From Lucinisca nassula (Eukaryota > Mollusca > Bivalvia > Lucinida > Lucinidae), in contig OY757026.1 of assembly GCA_963580285.1 (NCBI GenBank), forward strand, positions 62,559,396 through 62,623,395: 64,000 nt of DNA. The letters run 5' to 3'. The notes beneath the pieces were generated by a model. The model saw nothing but the letters and a program-made list of their open reading frames with translations, was not told the origin of the DNA and did no database searches. The position numbers were made by a program, and so were the translations under genes. Shown one piece after another: positions 43,988 to 54,000 of the stretch (position 1 is its first letter; each line of letters begins with the position of its first letter).

Positions 43988-44162
43988 GTAAGTATTTATC
44001 ATATGACGTCATTGATAAACAGTGTAATAAAAATTGTATGACCACACGTGTTATAACACTTTAGCGGGATTAAGTATTGTCATGACGACGTCCATGTCAA
44101 CAATGCATTTTTTGCAGAAAAATTGTCAAATTAAATGGCGATAAAATCCAATTTAAAGTACT

Positions 44163-44285
44163 CTTATGATAAAGAGAATCTTACACTCATGGTCATTTCA
44201 TATGAAATTTATGAAACTTGCCAAAGGCTCGTTTCATAAATTTCATATGAAATGACCACTCGTGTAAGATCCTCTATTTATCATA
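44163..44285. mobile_element. Palindromic element, highly identical arms
   Basis: TATGATAAAGAGAATCTTAC, ACTCATGGTCATTTCATATG, AAATTTATGAAAC is answered by GTTTCATAAATTTCATATGA, AATGACCACTCGTGTAAGAT, CCTCTATTTATCATA. Arms are about 53 bp with few mismatches and a ~16 nt loop. Confidence 0.78.
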
Positions 44286-45692
44286 TGCTAGAAGGCCTGT
44301 ATTCAGGGTTTGTAATGAGATGAGGCACAAACTGGCATGCTTAGTTTCACAGACTAGCAGGAGTCTTTGAAATTTTAAATATCGAAACCAATGGTATTGT
44401 GCTATTGAAGCAGTTAACACTAAGTTGCTGGTCAGGCTGTGTGCTGTCAAGTGAAAAAGTCTGTGAAATAATGGACACCCCCCACTTAACCCCACTTTAT
44501 ATTAGAGAAAACTGGGGTTCATGGGGTATACATTATTTTTCAAGACATAGGTTGTGGGTACTCGTTAGAACTGCCTCATTTCATGCAAATTGTCCTATAG
44601 AAAACAGGACATCTTTACAAATTGTCTCCTATAGAAAACAGGACTTGACATCTCATGCTAATTGTCCACTATAGAAAACAGGATTTGAATCCTTTTTCTG
44701 GGAAAAATAAGATAAATATTTCAGAATGTCATCTGCTTAAAAAAAATACCCAGCATGCAGAGTGTTAAAAAGGCAAAAATTTCACAAAGGTACAAATCAG
44801 CCTGCATGTCCATGTAGTCAGATCTGCAGTATAGTGTTTGCTCTTAGGACATTACAGTACCTCTAGTTTCTACCCATCTATCTAATTCAGTATCATATTT
44901 TCTATCTCAAATAAAATTATTCAAGTCCCTGTTGGTTAGGTTGTTTGTCAAACAACCTGATTAAGGGGAATGGGAACACCTAGCTCATATTTTGCTGCCA
45001 TTTATCAAAGGGAGACAACTTTCGGGACTTCCTGTTTGCTTTTCTATAGGCTCAATCCCATTGAAAAATGGGTCTGCCCTTATTTGCCTCCCCTGAAAGT
45101 GTATCATTTCCCCTTAAGTACAGGAAGAGCTAATGCCATACCCCTAGTGTCTGTTGCCATCAACATTGGCTTTCAAGTGGTATCCACTTTGGTTAAAGTT
45201 TACCTGCAAGATCTCCTTCTTGGAATAATCTATACACCTATTCAAGGTAACCATTTCATATCTTGCATGTACTCTTCAGATGGGTATACCTGTATGCCTC
45301 ACCCATCAGATTGACCTTCCATGTCCAGATTAAAGTTTTTTTGCAATCTCTCATAATTAAGTGCTCTCTGATATGTCAACCCTTATCCTGCAAGTCATGG
45401 CAACACCTACCTTTGCAAACAGTGTAGATCCAGATCAAATGACTTCTGAAGAAGGCATCTGATCAGGATCTACGCTGTTTGTCATTCAGTGTGTCAATTT
45501 GAATGAATATATTACACCAAGAAATTTGATTGGTTGAAATAAAAATGGGTGTGGCTAAATTAATTTATGCAGTGGGATAAGGGTTAAATCCCATAAAACC
45601 TATAAAACACGTTTAGAAGGACTTCACCTGCAAACTCTCACATAATGAATGCTGAGTATTTTGATATAAAACCACAAACCAATGTTTTTCAG
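44286..45692. other. Intronic, no gene recognised
   Basis: It holds a half copy of the GCCTCA-core palindrome at about 44,540-44,580, three ~40 bp repeats (AATTGTCC..TATAGAAAACAGGA) at 44,585-44,690 and a hairpin repeat at 45,413-45,486. A 114-residue frame at 44,970-45,314 has no recognisable motif; it may be a repeat relic. Confidence 0.45.
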
Positions 45693-45830
45693 GACCTGTC
45701 TCCTTCCTGTCCAAAGTTCATAGCTACCCAGTCTCCGCTACCAGTAACACTTCTTGACTTCTGGTGCATGGTGTATGAACAGGGTGTAGAAGTCTTGGTG
45801 ACACTGTCTAGTGAGAACGAGGTGGGAAAG
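45693..45830 (+). CDS. PTPN23: PTPN23-like exon: PTP domain FIATQxPLP...FW block (last PTP exon in window)
   Basis: 138 nt, 46 codons, phase 0 on both sides. The acceptor is AATGTTTTTCAG| and the donor is GGAAAG|GTAGGT. The sequence runs DLSPSCPKFIATQSPLPVTL, LDFWCMVYEQGVEVLVTLSS, ENEVGK. It matches the PTP block K(F/Y)IATQGPLPxTxxDFWxMVWEQ, with Gly replaced by Ser and Trp by Tyr. The next expected exons (KCxxYWP, WPD loop, catalytic HCX5R) were not seen downstream. The 3' 75 nt and the donor are copied repeatedly in the following intron. Confidence 0.9.
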
Positions 45831-46625
45831 GTAGGTTACCATAAATGCTGGTTATACCCCCACAAATGAAATTTGGGGGGGTATATAGGAGTGAGCTTGT
45901 CGGTCGGTCGGTCTGTTGACTTGGTTTCCAGACGATAACTCAAAAAGCGCTTCACCGATTTTTATAATTTTTGGTACACTGATGTAACATCATAAAATAC
46001 AGGTCAAGTTCGATTTCCACTACAATTTGTCAATTTTCGACATAGTTATGGCCCCTTTCAAGTGAAAAATTGCAAAATGTCGCTGTTGTACTATCAAGGC
46101 AGTTTTTGTGGGGGTATTCATCACCTTAAGTGATAGCTCTAGTTGATTTCTGGTGCATGGTGTATGAACAGGATATATAAGTTTTAGTGACATTTTCCTG
46201 TGAGAACCATGTGGGAAAGGTAAGTAACCAGTATCACTGCTTGATTTCTGGTGCAGGATGTATGAAAAGGGTGTAGAAGTCTTGGTGATATTTGTCTAGT
46301 GAAAATGAGGTTGGAAAGGCAGGATACCAATAATGCTGATTTATAGTGTAGGTCTTGATGGTACTGTACATGTGTAGTGTGAAGGAGGTAGGAAAGGTGG
46401 GTTACTGGTAATGCTGGTTGGTTTCTGGTGTATGGTGTATGAACAGGGGGTAGAAGTCTTGGTGACATTGTCTAGTCAAAATGAGGTGGGAAAGGTAAGT
46501 AACAGATAATGTTGGTTGATTTCAGTTGCATGGAACAGGGTGTATTAGTCTTGGTAACATTGTCTACTGAAAACGAGGTGGGCAAGGTAGGTAACCTATA
46601 ATGCTTGTTGATTTGTGGTGTATGG
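45831..46625 (+). repeat. Degenerate tandem array of PTP exon 3' end plus 5' splice site
   Basis: About five to six units of ~98 bp repeat GATTTCTGGTGCATGGTGTA, TGAACAGGGTGTAGAAGTCT, TGGTGACATTGTCTAG, GAGGTGGGAAAG|GTAAGTAAC and ~25 nt of intron (AATGCTGGTT). Copies begin near 46,145, 46,243, 46,335, 46,425 and 46,517. Most carry stops or frameshifts. The copy ending at 46,494 keeps an AAG|GTAAGT donor stronger than the real one; the copy at 46,526-46,586 has gained a TGATTTCAG| acceptor-like upstream edge. Confidence 0.82.
45856..46143. mobile_element. ~290 bp insertion element, copy 2
   Basis: TACCCCCACAAATGAAATTT to GTGATAGCTCTAGT, nearly identical to 22,747-23,038. It splits the first array unit: the empty site in sibling units reads AATGCTGGTTGATTTC, here AATGCTGGTTA...TTGATTTC. 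Confidence 0.85.
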
Positions 46626-47286
46626 TGTATGAAAAGCACATCCAACTGGTGATCAGAAGGTTATGGCTTGGATTCAAGGTTTTGGTAACGAGATTTCCTG
46701 GAGATGAAATATTGACTAGTGTCATTTTCTCCATTCCACTGCTTTAAGAATGAAAGCGGCTGTCAGTTACTAGAGGAAGAATGTGCATTGTACTGGTTAA
46801 CTCCTTAGGAGAACAAAGCATTCACAGGAAAAGTATGTTTGTGATAGCTGTCTGCCTGGCTGGCTCAACATGATCTTAATAGTGCCGAATGGTCCATTAA
46901 CCCATTTTGCACAGAAAACCTTAAAAAGGACACTGGCAAGATCAGAAAGTGGTTTCCTTGTTTGGAAAAAGGTTCAGCCATTTCCCGTCGTCCCTCCATC
47001 ATCTGTCCGTCATCTGCACTTTTGAACCTGAATTTCTCAGTAACTAGCTGGCCAATCTTGATCAAATTTTATGTGCAGCATCACTGGGTTTGAGGATTGA
47101 TTGCTTTAGGTTTTGGACCAGTTCTGATCAGAACTGTGGTTGCCATAGATACAAATATCACTGGGCAGCTTGTTACTTTTTCAGATATGGAAAGACGCTT
47201 GCTCAGATATTGGTTAATACTGTCCCTTGATGGGATATTGAAAGGCATTTGCACTGATGTTGGTGAATTTTATCCCTTGTTGGTAT
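46626..47286. other. SINE 1 remnant and tandem-element relic
   Basis: 46,630-46,900 aligns loosely with SINE family 1 (CTGGTGATCAGAAGG, GTGCATTGTACTGGTTAACT). 46,975-47,175 resembles the head and first unit of the Helitron-like arrays (TTTCCCGTCGTCCCTCCATC, CTTGATCAAATTTTATGTGC, CTGTGGTTGCCATAGATAC). No gene is seen. Confidence 0.5.
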
Positions 47287-49386
47287 TGTAACGTCGTCTG
47301 GCTATTCTGCATTAACTTCCTTTCACATCATTTTAGTGACCATTCATGGCACGAAAATATTGTAATTTAGCTGTGAAAATCACGATATTATTGTTCATAA
47401 TCACTCTTGTATCGGACCAATACTTGCCAACTTCGCCACCGTTTTTCGGCAAGAAGACGCATTGACAGCTTGCTTTCTTCGCTGTACTAAATCCTTCTCA
47501 CTTATAGTTGACTAGACATACCGATTATATCCAGTTTACTGCACCATAGTAGCTGAATTTTTGCGTCTTTTCTTGCTCAAAAACGTATTTGAAAACTGTC
47601 CCGCGCCGCCATTTTGTTGTTTTGTCTTCTGACGTTTACAGTCGCGTGACATGAGACTGGTTTCCGGTTTATTATGTACTGCACTACCATAAGCGCGTTG
47701 TAGCCAGGAGACCACTGGCGACTATAAATACAGTTTTCAAGGCGCAGAAAGGGCAGTTGCGATTGTTGTAGCAACTGCTGTTGATCTGTGATTTTGCCTG
47801 GGTTGCCGAGCTAGGCATCATCAGCTTGACTAAGATTGCTTCTTGAATGTTGGCAAACTATGCCAAGGAAGAAGTCAGCCGAGAAAACCGGCCCAGCTAG
47901 TGTATGAATAAACTTTGTTTATCCCTCTCCACCCACTCCTATCTTGGCAGCATTTACGCCAAGCTAGGCTAAAACTCTTTTCTTCCTTTTTTTTATCCCT
48001 TTCTAGGCGAAGTTGGCACAGGTTATCAATACATTTATATAAATTAATGGCTTTTCATAAGTAGAAATAACTGTAAATACTCTTTGTTGATAATTTTTGG
48101 CTAAGGTCGAGTTTTGCGCCGAGCTAGGCATAATCCTTGTTACGCTGCGCCGAGGTAGGCGAAGCCGAGGTAGGCTAAAGATCCAAAACATAAACAGGTT
48201 TGACTGTTGTAACGTAGATCGCTTCTTAGGGCGTGTTGTAGCAACTACTGAACTGTTTATGAGCTAGATACTTGTTATCGTATATTTTAAAAACATACCT
48301 ACTCATATCTTATTGATCAATGTATAATTATGCCTGATTCGGCTCAAGTAAAATCGGCTTTGGTTAATTGATGACTTTCCTAACTACGCCTGATAACGAA
48401 TGCTTTACCTAAGACAGATCAACGGATTCATGTCTGGCTAGGTGAAAGGTACATTAATAACATTCTGCTTTGTTGCCGTTTAGGGTGTTGGCCTAAACAT
48501 GATGTAGTAACTTGTGGGGTGTTATTTAATAGTAAATCGATTTCTAAACGTTTCCAAAAGCATTGTACTTTCAACTATCTATGGGGATGAATCCGCCTGA
48601 CTGGGTTTGGGCATTGTAGAGCAAAATAACTAACATATTAGGGAAGTTCGTATCTTGTGAACAACTGGCATTCCTGAGAAATATATTTCATAAAATAACT
48701 GTTTATTGGCGATTTTCCTTACAGTAGAAAGTCGCACGCAGATTCATAGGTAACTCTTCATTCTTTAAGATCGGTAACGTAATTACAGTTAACTTTCTAC
48801 AATGTTGCGCTTAGTATGAGCGGTCTGTAGTAGTTAGTGAACTGTTTTACTTTACAGATTTACAAGATTTACTTCTACTTTACAAATATAGCTGGATTGG
48901 CGTGACCATTGTCTGCCTAGCTGGGTTAACTACTCCTAGCTCGGCATTGCTTTATCAAATGCAAAAATCGTCAAAGTTGAGATTTACACCTTGCCTATAT
49001 TCGGATTGAATGCAAAGGTAGCAAATTGTATGTGATCAATATTCTGCATTGTCGGATAGATGCATTAATAGATTGAAGAATATATCTAATATCAATGTTC
49101 TGGAATCTGTGAAATATTACTCTTAACAGCTATCGGTTCTGTGTAATATTAGTGTTTTTTTTTTTAATTGAAAGATAGATAGTTATAGTAATAGATCTTC
49201 AATTCCAATTGTTAAGGGAAAAACAAAATAAATTTAAGACATTGAAACAATGGCTGGCTGTATATTCTCTTCCCGGTAGTTTAGAGTACGACCCAGGTCG
49301 AACCCACACGTATTTATTGTATCAGCACCATCACGTCCTGACCATAACAATAGTTGTGTCTCTTGACCGGGTGGTGTTCCGTTACA
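47287..49386 (+). repeat. 5' LTR of a Ty3/gypsy element (about 2.1 kb)
   Basis: The boundaries are inferred from an exact 7 bp inverted pair, TGTAACG at 47,287 and CGTTACA ending 49,386, with a primer-binding site 3 nt further on. A TATA-like ACTATAAATAC at 47,721 fits an LTR promoter, giving a U3 of ~450 bp and an unusually long R-U5. Short imperfect palindromes of type GCCGAGCTAGGC recur through it. No second copy was found downstream, so the boundary rests on the ends only. Confidence 0.7.
47721..47731 (+). promoter_or_regulatory. TATA box in the LTR
   Basis: ACTATAAATAC lies in the first quarter of the LTR, followed ~30 nt later by GC-richer sequence (AAGGCGCAGAAAGGGC). Transcription would start near 47,750. 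This is a motif-based inference. Confidence 0.5.
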
Positions 49387-49389
49387 ATT

Positions 49390-49407
49390 TGGTGTCAGAA
49401 GTGGGAT
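49390..49407 (+). other. Primer-binding site, tRNA-Leu type
   Basis: TGGTGTCAGAAGTGGGAT begins 3 nt after the LTR end. It is the reverse complement of a common animal tRNA-Leu 3' end including CCA, which would prime minus-strand DNA synthesis. Confidence 0.78.
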
Positions 49408-49624
49408 AAGAAAAATAAAGTTTACTAGGCCATAGGGGTTGGTAAACCCCATTTTGTTAGCTACAGGGGCACGCTTGCTGATGGTTGACTGGCTGGTACG
49501 CTAGTTTGAGCCTTGTTCTTTTGTAGTTGGCAAACTAAAATAAAAGTATTTTTGTTGAAATCCTGGTGTATGGTCTATTCTGCCTGGAAGGTGACTAAAA
49601 ACAATAAGTCTAAAAAAAAAAAAA

Positions 49625-51004
49625 ATGGCAAGTGAAAACAGTTTACATCACTCAAATGCTGAGACACACATAAACACCCCCTCTACCTCACAGCAAAATA
49701 CACACAACGAGACATATGATGAGATCAATTCAATCGCAAGCTCTGCTAATTCATTGCAGATGTCGTTGATTGAAACTAAACTGGTATCAGAAATTTCCAA
49801 AATGGGTAAAATGATGCAGGACACAATTTCCGGTTTGACTGAACACATGAATCAGAAGCTTGGTGAAGTAGACAGAAAATTTGACACCCTCCTTGCTGAT
49901 CTCGCCCCGGCTTGTCGCAATACCAATGTTAATTCTTCCATCTCACAACCTTCTCAAAACAGCTTAGAACGTGGTGAACCCCCTTTAACATGTAATTCAC
50001 AACAGACCTTGGATCGTACCCAATGTAAAATGAAACCGCAAAATTATAATGGAGCTACAGATTTTGACGAATTTCTATCTCAGTTCGAGATAACCAGCGA
50101 GATAAACAGTTGGCAGTACAGGGAAAAATCTCTGTACCTTGCGAGTTGTTTGACAGGTGATGCCCGCTCTCTCTTAAGTGAGCTGGACAATGATGGTAGA
50201 CGTGATTATAACACCCTTGTTGAGAAGCTTGCACACAGGTTTGGCTCGGTTAACAGGTCTGAAATTTATAGGACACAGCTGAAGTCTCGAGCACGAAACA
50301 AGAGTGAATCCATTCCTGAGCTGGCACAAGCTATAAAGAAATTGGTGAGACAGGCATATCCTGGGGTAAACAAAGATGTCATTGAAACTTTGTCGATAGA
50401 CAATTTTATTGATGCGTTATCAGATTCAGATATACGTTTACGAGTTAGGGAGCTTGGCCCTAAAACCCTTGCTGAGGCTGAAAGGACTGCTTTACGCCTA
50501 GAGTCTCATAAAATTGCAGACAGGCAGCGCTCACGCTTAGTTGGTCAGATTGACACTAACCTGGAACACAATAAGAATGACACTCGGTGGGATAACGGTA
50601 TTCAGTTCAAGACTCTTCAAAAATCCATAGATTCACTTTCGGGTCATGTAAAAGACCTTACACGACAAAGTCGCCCCAATGAGTATCATAAAAAGTTTGC
50701 TAAAACTTCTAGGCCCCAAAATTCTTTCCCTGTCAAAAATGGTAGAGATAGCAGACTACATAAAAACAATCCTCCTTTGAACCGACCAGGTAATGGTCAA
50801 CATAGAGGTAATAATACTCACCATAATACCCAGCAAACCCAGTCTGCACAGTATTTTAATGCAAATGACAATGCTACGAGGGGGAGACAACACAATCAAA
50901 GACACGATTTTAGATACACTAGCAAAAATGATCCTACCCCAGCTCTTAATAACCACGAAAACTGGATTCAGTCGGGCTGGACTGCCACAACCCGACATCA
51001 TTAA
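49625..51004 (+). CDS. gag: Ty3/gypsy Gag polyprotein
   Basis: 459 codons, starting at the first ATG after the leader and an A tract. The middle, from about residue 135 (MKPQNYNGATDFDEFLSQFE) through YLASCLTGDARSLLSEL and LAHRFGSVNRSEIYRTQLKS, is a typical retrotransposon capsid (PNMA/Arc-like Gag fold): W/Y-rich, with a conserved LxGxAxxLL helix. The tail (residues ~350-459) is basic, Asn/Gln/His/Arg-rich and probably binds RNA; I see no CCHC zinc knuckle. The frame is fully open. Pol follows in the -1 frame. Confidence 0.85.
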   Translation: MASENSLHHSNAETHINTPSTSQQNTHNETYDEINSIASSANSLQMSLIETKLVSEISKMGKMMQDTISGLTEHMNQKLGEVDRKFDTLLADLAPACRNTNVNSSISQPSQNSLERGEPPLTCNSQQTLDRTQCKMKPQNYNGATDFDEFLSQFEITSEINSWQYREKSLYLASCLTGDARSLLSELDNDGRRDYNTLVEKLAHRFGSVNRSEIYRTQLKSRARNKSESIPELAQAIKKLVRQAYPGVNKDVIETLSIDNFIDALSDSDIRLRVRELGPKTLAEAERTALRLESHKIADRQRSRLVGQIDTNLEHNKNDTRWDNGIQFKTLQKSIDSLSGHVKDLTRQSRPNEYHKKFAKTSRPQNSFPVKNGRDSRLHKNNPPLNRPGNGQHRGNNTHHNTQQTQSAQYFNANDNATRGRQHNQRHDFRYTSKNDPTPALNNHENWIQSGWTATTRHH

Positions 51005-51033
51005 ATTGGCCCGCTGCTACGCCAATAAAGTGC

Positions 51034-54000
51034 ATGGAAGATGGTTATTTTGTTGCTGGTTTTATTCATGACAGACCTCTTGCTTTCCTTGTGGATACTG
51101 GCTCATGTTGCACTATACTCAGTAAAAATTTGCTAGAAAGATGGCCACAAGAAACACGCCCCTGTCTGACACCTGTAAACTTACACCTCGTGACTGCTAC
51201 GGGTGAGAGTTCACCATTTTACGGTAAGGCTGAAGTGGAAATCACATTGGGTAGCCAAAATTTATTACATGATGTGTTGTTCGCTGATGTCAAGAATGAT
51301 GGCATTCTTGGCATGGATTTCCTCACTAAACATCGTTGTGATATGTTTCTTAGCAAAAATCACCTTCTTTTGAATGGCGAAAAGATTGCTTGTTTTCGCA
51401 GCAGTGTGGACGCCTTGCCCACCTGTAGCAGAATCGTTATCCTTGAGACAGTAGAAGTACCACCTGAATGTGAAATAATCGTGAAGGGCCGACCTTTAGA
51501 TAGGGTTAATGGTAACAGTATTGGGGTATTGGAGCCAACTGAAAAATTTGTTGAACGCAGCGGACTTTTGGTTGCAAAAGCTTTAGTATGTCCTGAACTC
51601 TGCACTGTTCCACTGCGAATAATGAATCCCAAAAATGAGTCTTTGATGCTGTACAAAAATACTGTTGCTGCGATGTATGAGCCAGTAGAAATAGGAAAGC
51701 ACGAGAATGTCAATACCATAACTACTGACCATGATTCTGAAGAATTCTTCTTACATGTTGAGGAGCTCCTTAGTCAAAGTTCTACAAATTTAAAGGAAAC
51801 TCAAAAAGACAGTTTGAGGTCACTATTGTATGAGTATAAAGACCAGTTCTCCAAGTCCTCACATGATTTAGGGTGTACTAACTTAGTAGAGCATACAATT
51901 AACACTCTGCCCGACTGTAAGCCCGTAAAGCTGAGACCCTACAGGATACCCCTTGCCAAGAGAGACTTTGCTGAAAATGAAATAAAAACCATGGCTGATA
52001 AGGGACTGATTGAGCCTTCTCACTCTGCATGGAGTGCACCCGCTGTTTTGGTGCCAAAGCGTGATGGAACAACGAGATTCTGTATAGATTACAGAAGGCT
52101 TAATCAGCTCACTATACCAGACAGCCATCCTTTGCCCAGAATTGACGATACTTTAGATGCCCTTGGGGGGTCCTGTTGGTTCTCTACTTTGGATCTGAAA
52201 AGTGGGTTTCACCAAGTAAGCATCGCAGAAGATGATAGACCTAAAACAGCTTTCTCTATACCAGGCAGTGGTTTATGGCAATGGCGTGTCTTGCCGTTTG
52301 GTTTGATAAACTCCCCGAGTGTATTTGAACGCCTTATGGAGAGAGTTTTTGCTGGTCTGACATTCTTGATATTGCTCATCTATTTGGATGACATTATTGT
52401 CTACTCAAAAACGTTTGAAGAGCATTTGGAGAACCTTAAAGTAGTTTTTGAAAGACTCAAGAATGCCAACCTCAAACTGAACCCTAAAAAGTGCAATCTG
52501 TTGTGTTCCAAAGTAGCTTTCCTTGGACATGAAGTTTCCGAGCAGGGTATAGCTACTGACCCAGTAAAGATTCAGGCTGTGAAAGACTGGCCACAGCCTG
52601 GGTCTTCAACCGAAGTCAGACAATTTGTCGGACTGGCTTCGTATTACAGAAAATTCATACCAAATTTTGCAACTATATGTAAACCTTTACATAAATTAAC
52701 TGAGAAGGACACCAAGTTCGCTTGGAGTGAACAATGTCAGAATGCCTTTGACACTATCAAGAACTTACTTACCACTGCCCCCATTCTCAGTTATCCTCTG
52801 CTTCAGGGACAACATTTCCTGCTGGACTGTGATGCTTCGAATGTAGGTGTTGGTGCAGTCTTATCTCAGTTACAAGATGGGGACGAAAAGGTCATAAGCT
52901 ACTTTAGTAAGTGTCTTTCAAGATCGGAAAGACAATACTGTACTACAAGGAAAGAGCTGTTGGCTGTTGTTATAGCAGTGAAACATTTCCATCACTATTT
53001 AATCGGTCAACGGTTTACCGTTAGAACTGATCACGGGTCACTGCAGTGGCTCATGAGATTTAAAAATTGTGAAGGTCAAATCGCACGCTGGATTGAGACC
53101 TTATCAGCCTACACCTTTACCGTTGTGCACCGTGCAGGTAGAGTGCACAACAATGCTGACTCGATGTCACGTAGACCATGTCATAACGATAAATGTAAAC
53201 ACTGTGATCGTTATGAACGGAGATATTCTCCAGAGATGATAGCTGACTTAAATAAAAATGCAGGGACAATGAGTGCTATGAAGAGAGTCGCCTTGGATGA
53301 AGGCAATTTTGGGGATGACAAAGTGGTCACCCTGCCCTGCTTTGGTAGTGTTCCTCATGATTTTGCTTACCCTAATGATGGGGGCGATCATGTTGACCCT
53401 CTGCCTAGTGATGGTACCATCCAGAAACACATACAAAGTGTTTCCTTTATTGAACGGGACAACGATCCTGAGTTAAATGGGCCCAATATTACTGACGACG
53501 ATTCCCGTGGTAGTGGTGCGCACACTTCCATTTGTTTAGGACCTGGAGCAGCGGAGGTGCTCTCTTCGGAGATGTCACATGGAATGTCCCAGATCGGGGT
53601 TCCTCACTTCACGCATGCATCGATTAATTCTGTATGCGATGGGGTGGATGCAGAAGCTCACGAAATTATCAAAAGTCGTCGTGTAAACTATTGTTGTTGC
53701 TGTAAATGGACAGCATGTTATATGGGAGATTGGTTAGATCATTTTGAAGATGGGACACTGTTTGGGAGTTTGTTTGAGACTGGGGATAATCCCGGTGAGT
53801 TGAATGTTGCTCATGCTGGCGTGGCAACAACAGCAGCGGCTCGTAATGACAAAGCGCTGTGTCTTTGCGAGCATATGATGGGTACAAGCACCTGGAACTC
53901 TGACAATCTTCAATTTGATAAAGGAGTTAAACACAGCACATGCCAATTATGTTTAAATGTTAGTCAGCAAATTGGTGGATCTGGCCAATCCACTTCCTCC

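Larger units (their letters stand above)
741..45830 (+). other. PTPN23: PTPN23 (HD-PTP)-like gene body, 10 internal exons
   Basis: Ten exons with AG acceptors and GT donors join in one open frame: 741-901, 4229-4380, 10605-10798, 18314-22009, 23873-23940, 32805-32948, 36087-36287, 39125-39221, 43923-43987 and 45693-45830. Intron phases in order are 0, 2, 1, 1, 0, 0, 0, 1, 0. The encoded order is coiled-coil V domain, very long Gln/Pro-rich linker, Ser/Thr linker, and the N-terminal half of a classical tyrosine phosphatase domain. Among animal proteins this combination is specific to HD-PTP, an ESCRT-associated endosomal sorting protein that sorts receptors into multivesicular bodies; that role is family knowledge. 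The BRO1 domain must lie upstream of base 1. The catalytic second half of the phosphatase was not found up to 64,000. About 1,640 codons are visible. Identification rests on domain order and motifs, not on an alignment. Confidence 0.85.

Noticed and set aside
44970..45314. 114-residue ORF as a possible extra PTPN23 exon or small gene
   Set aside because: No PTP motif, no in-phase splice sites at both edges, and the flanking exons already join in correct phase without it.
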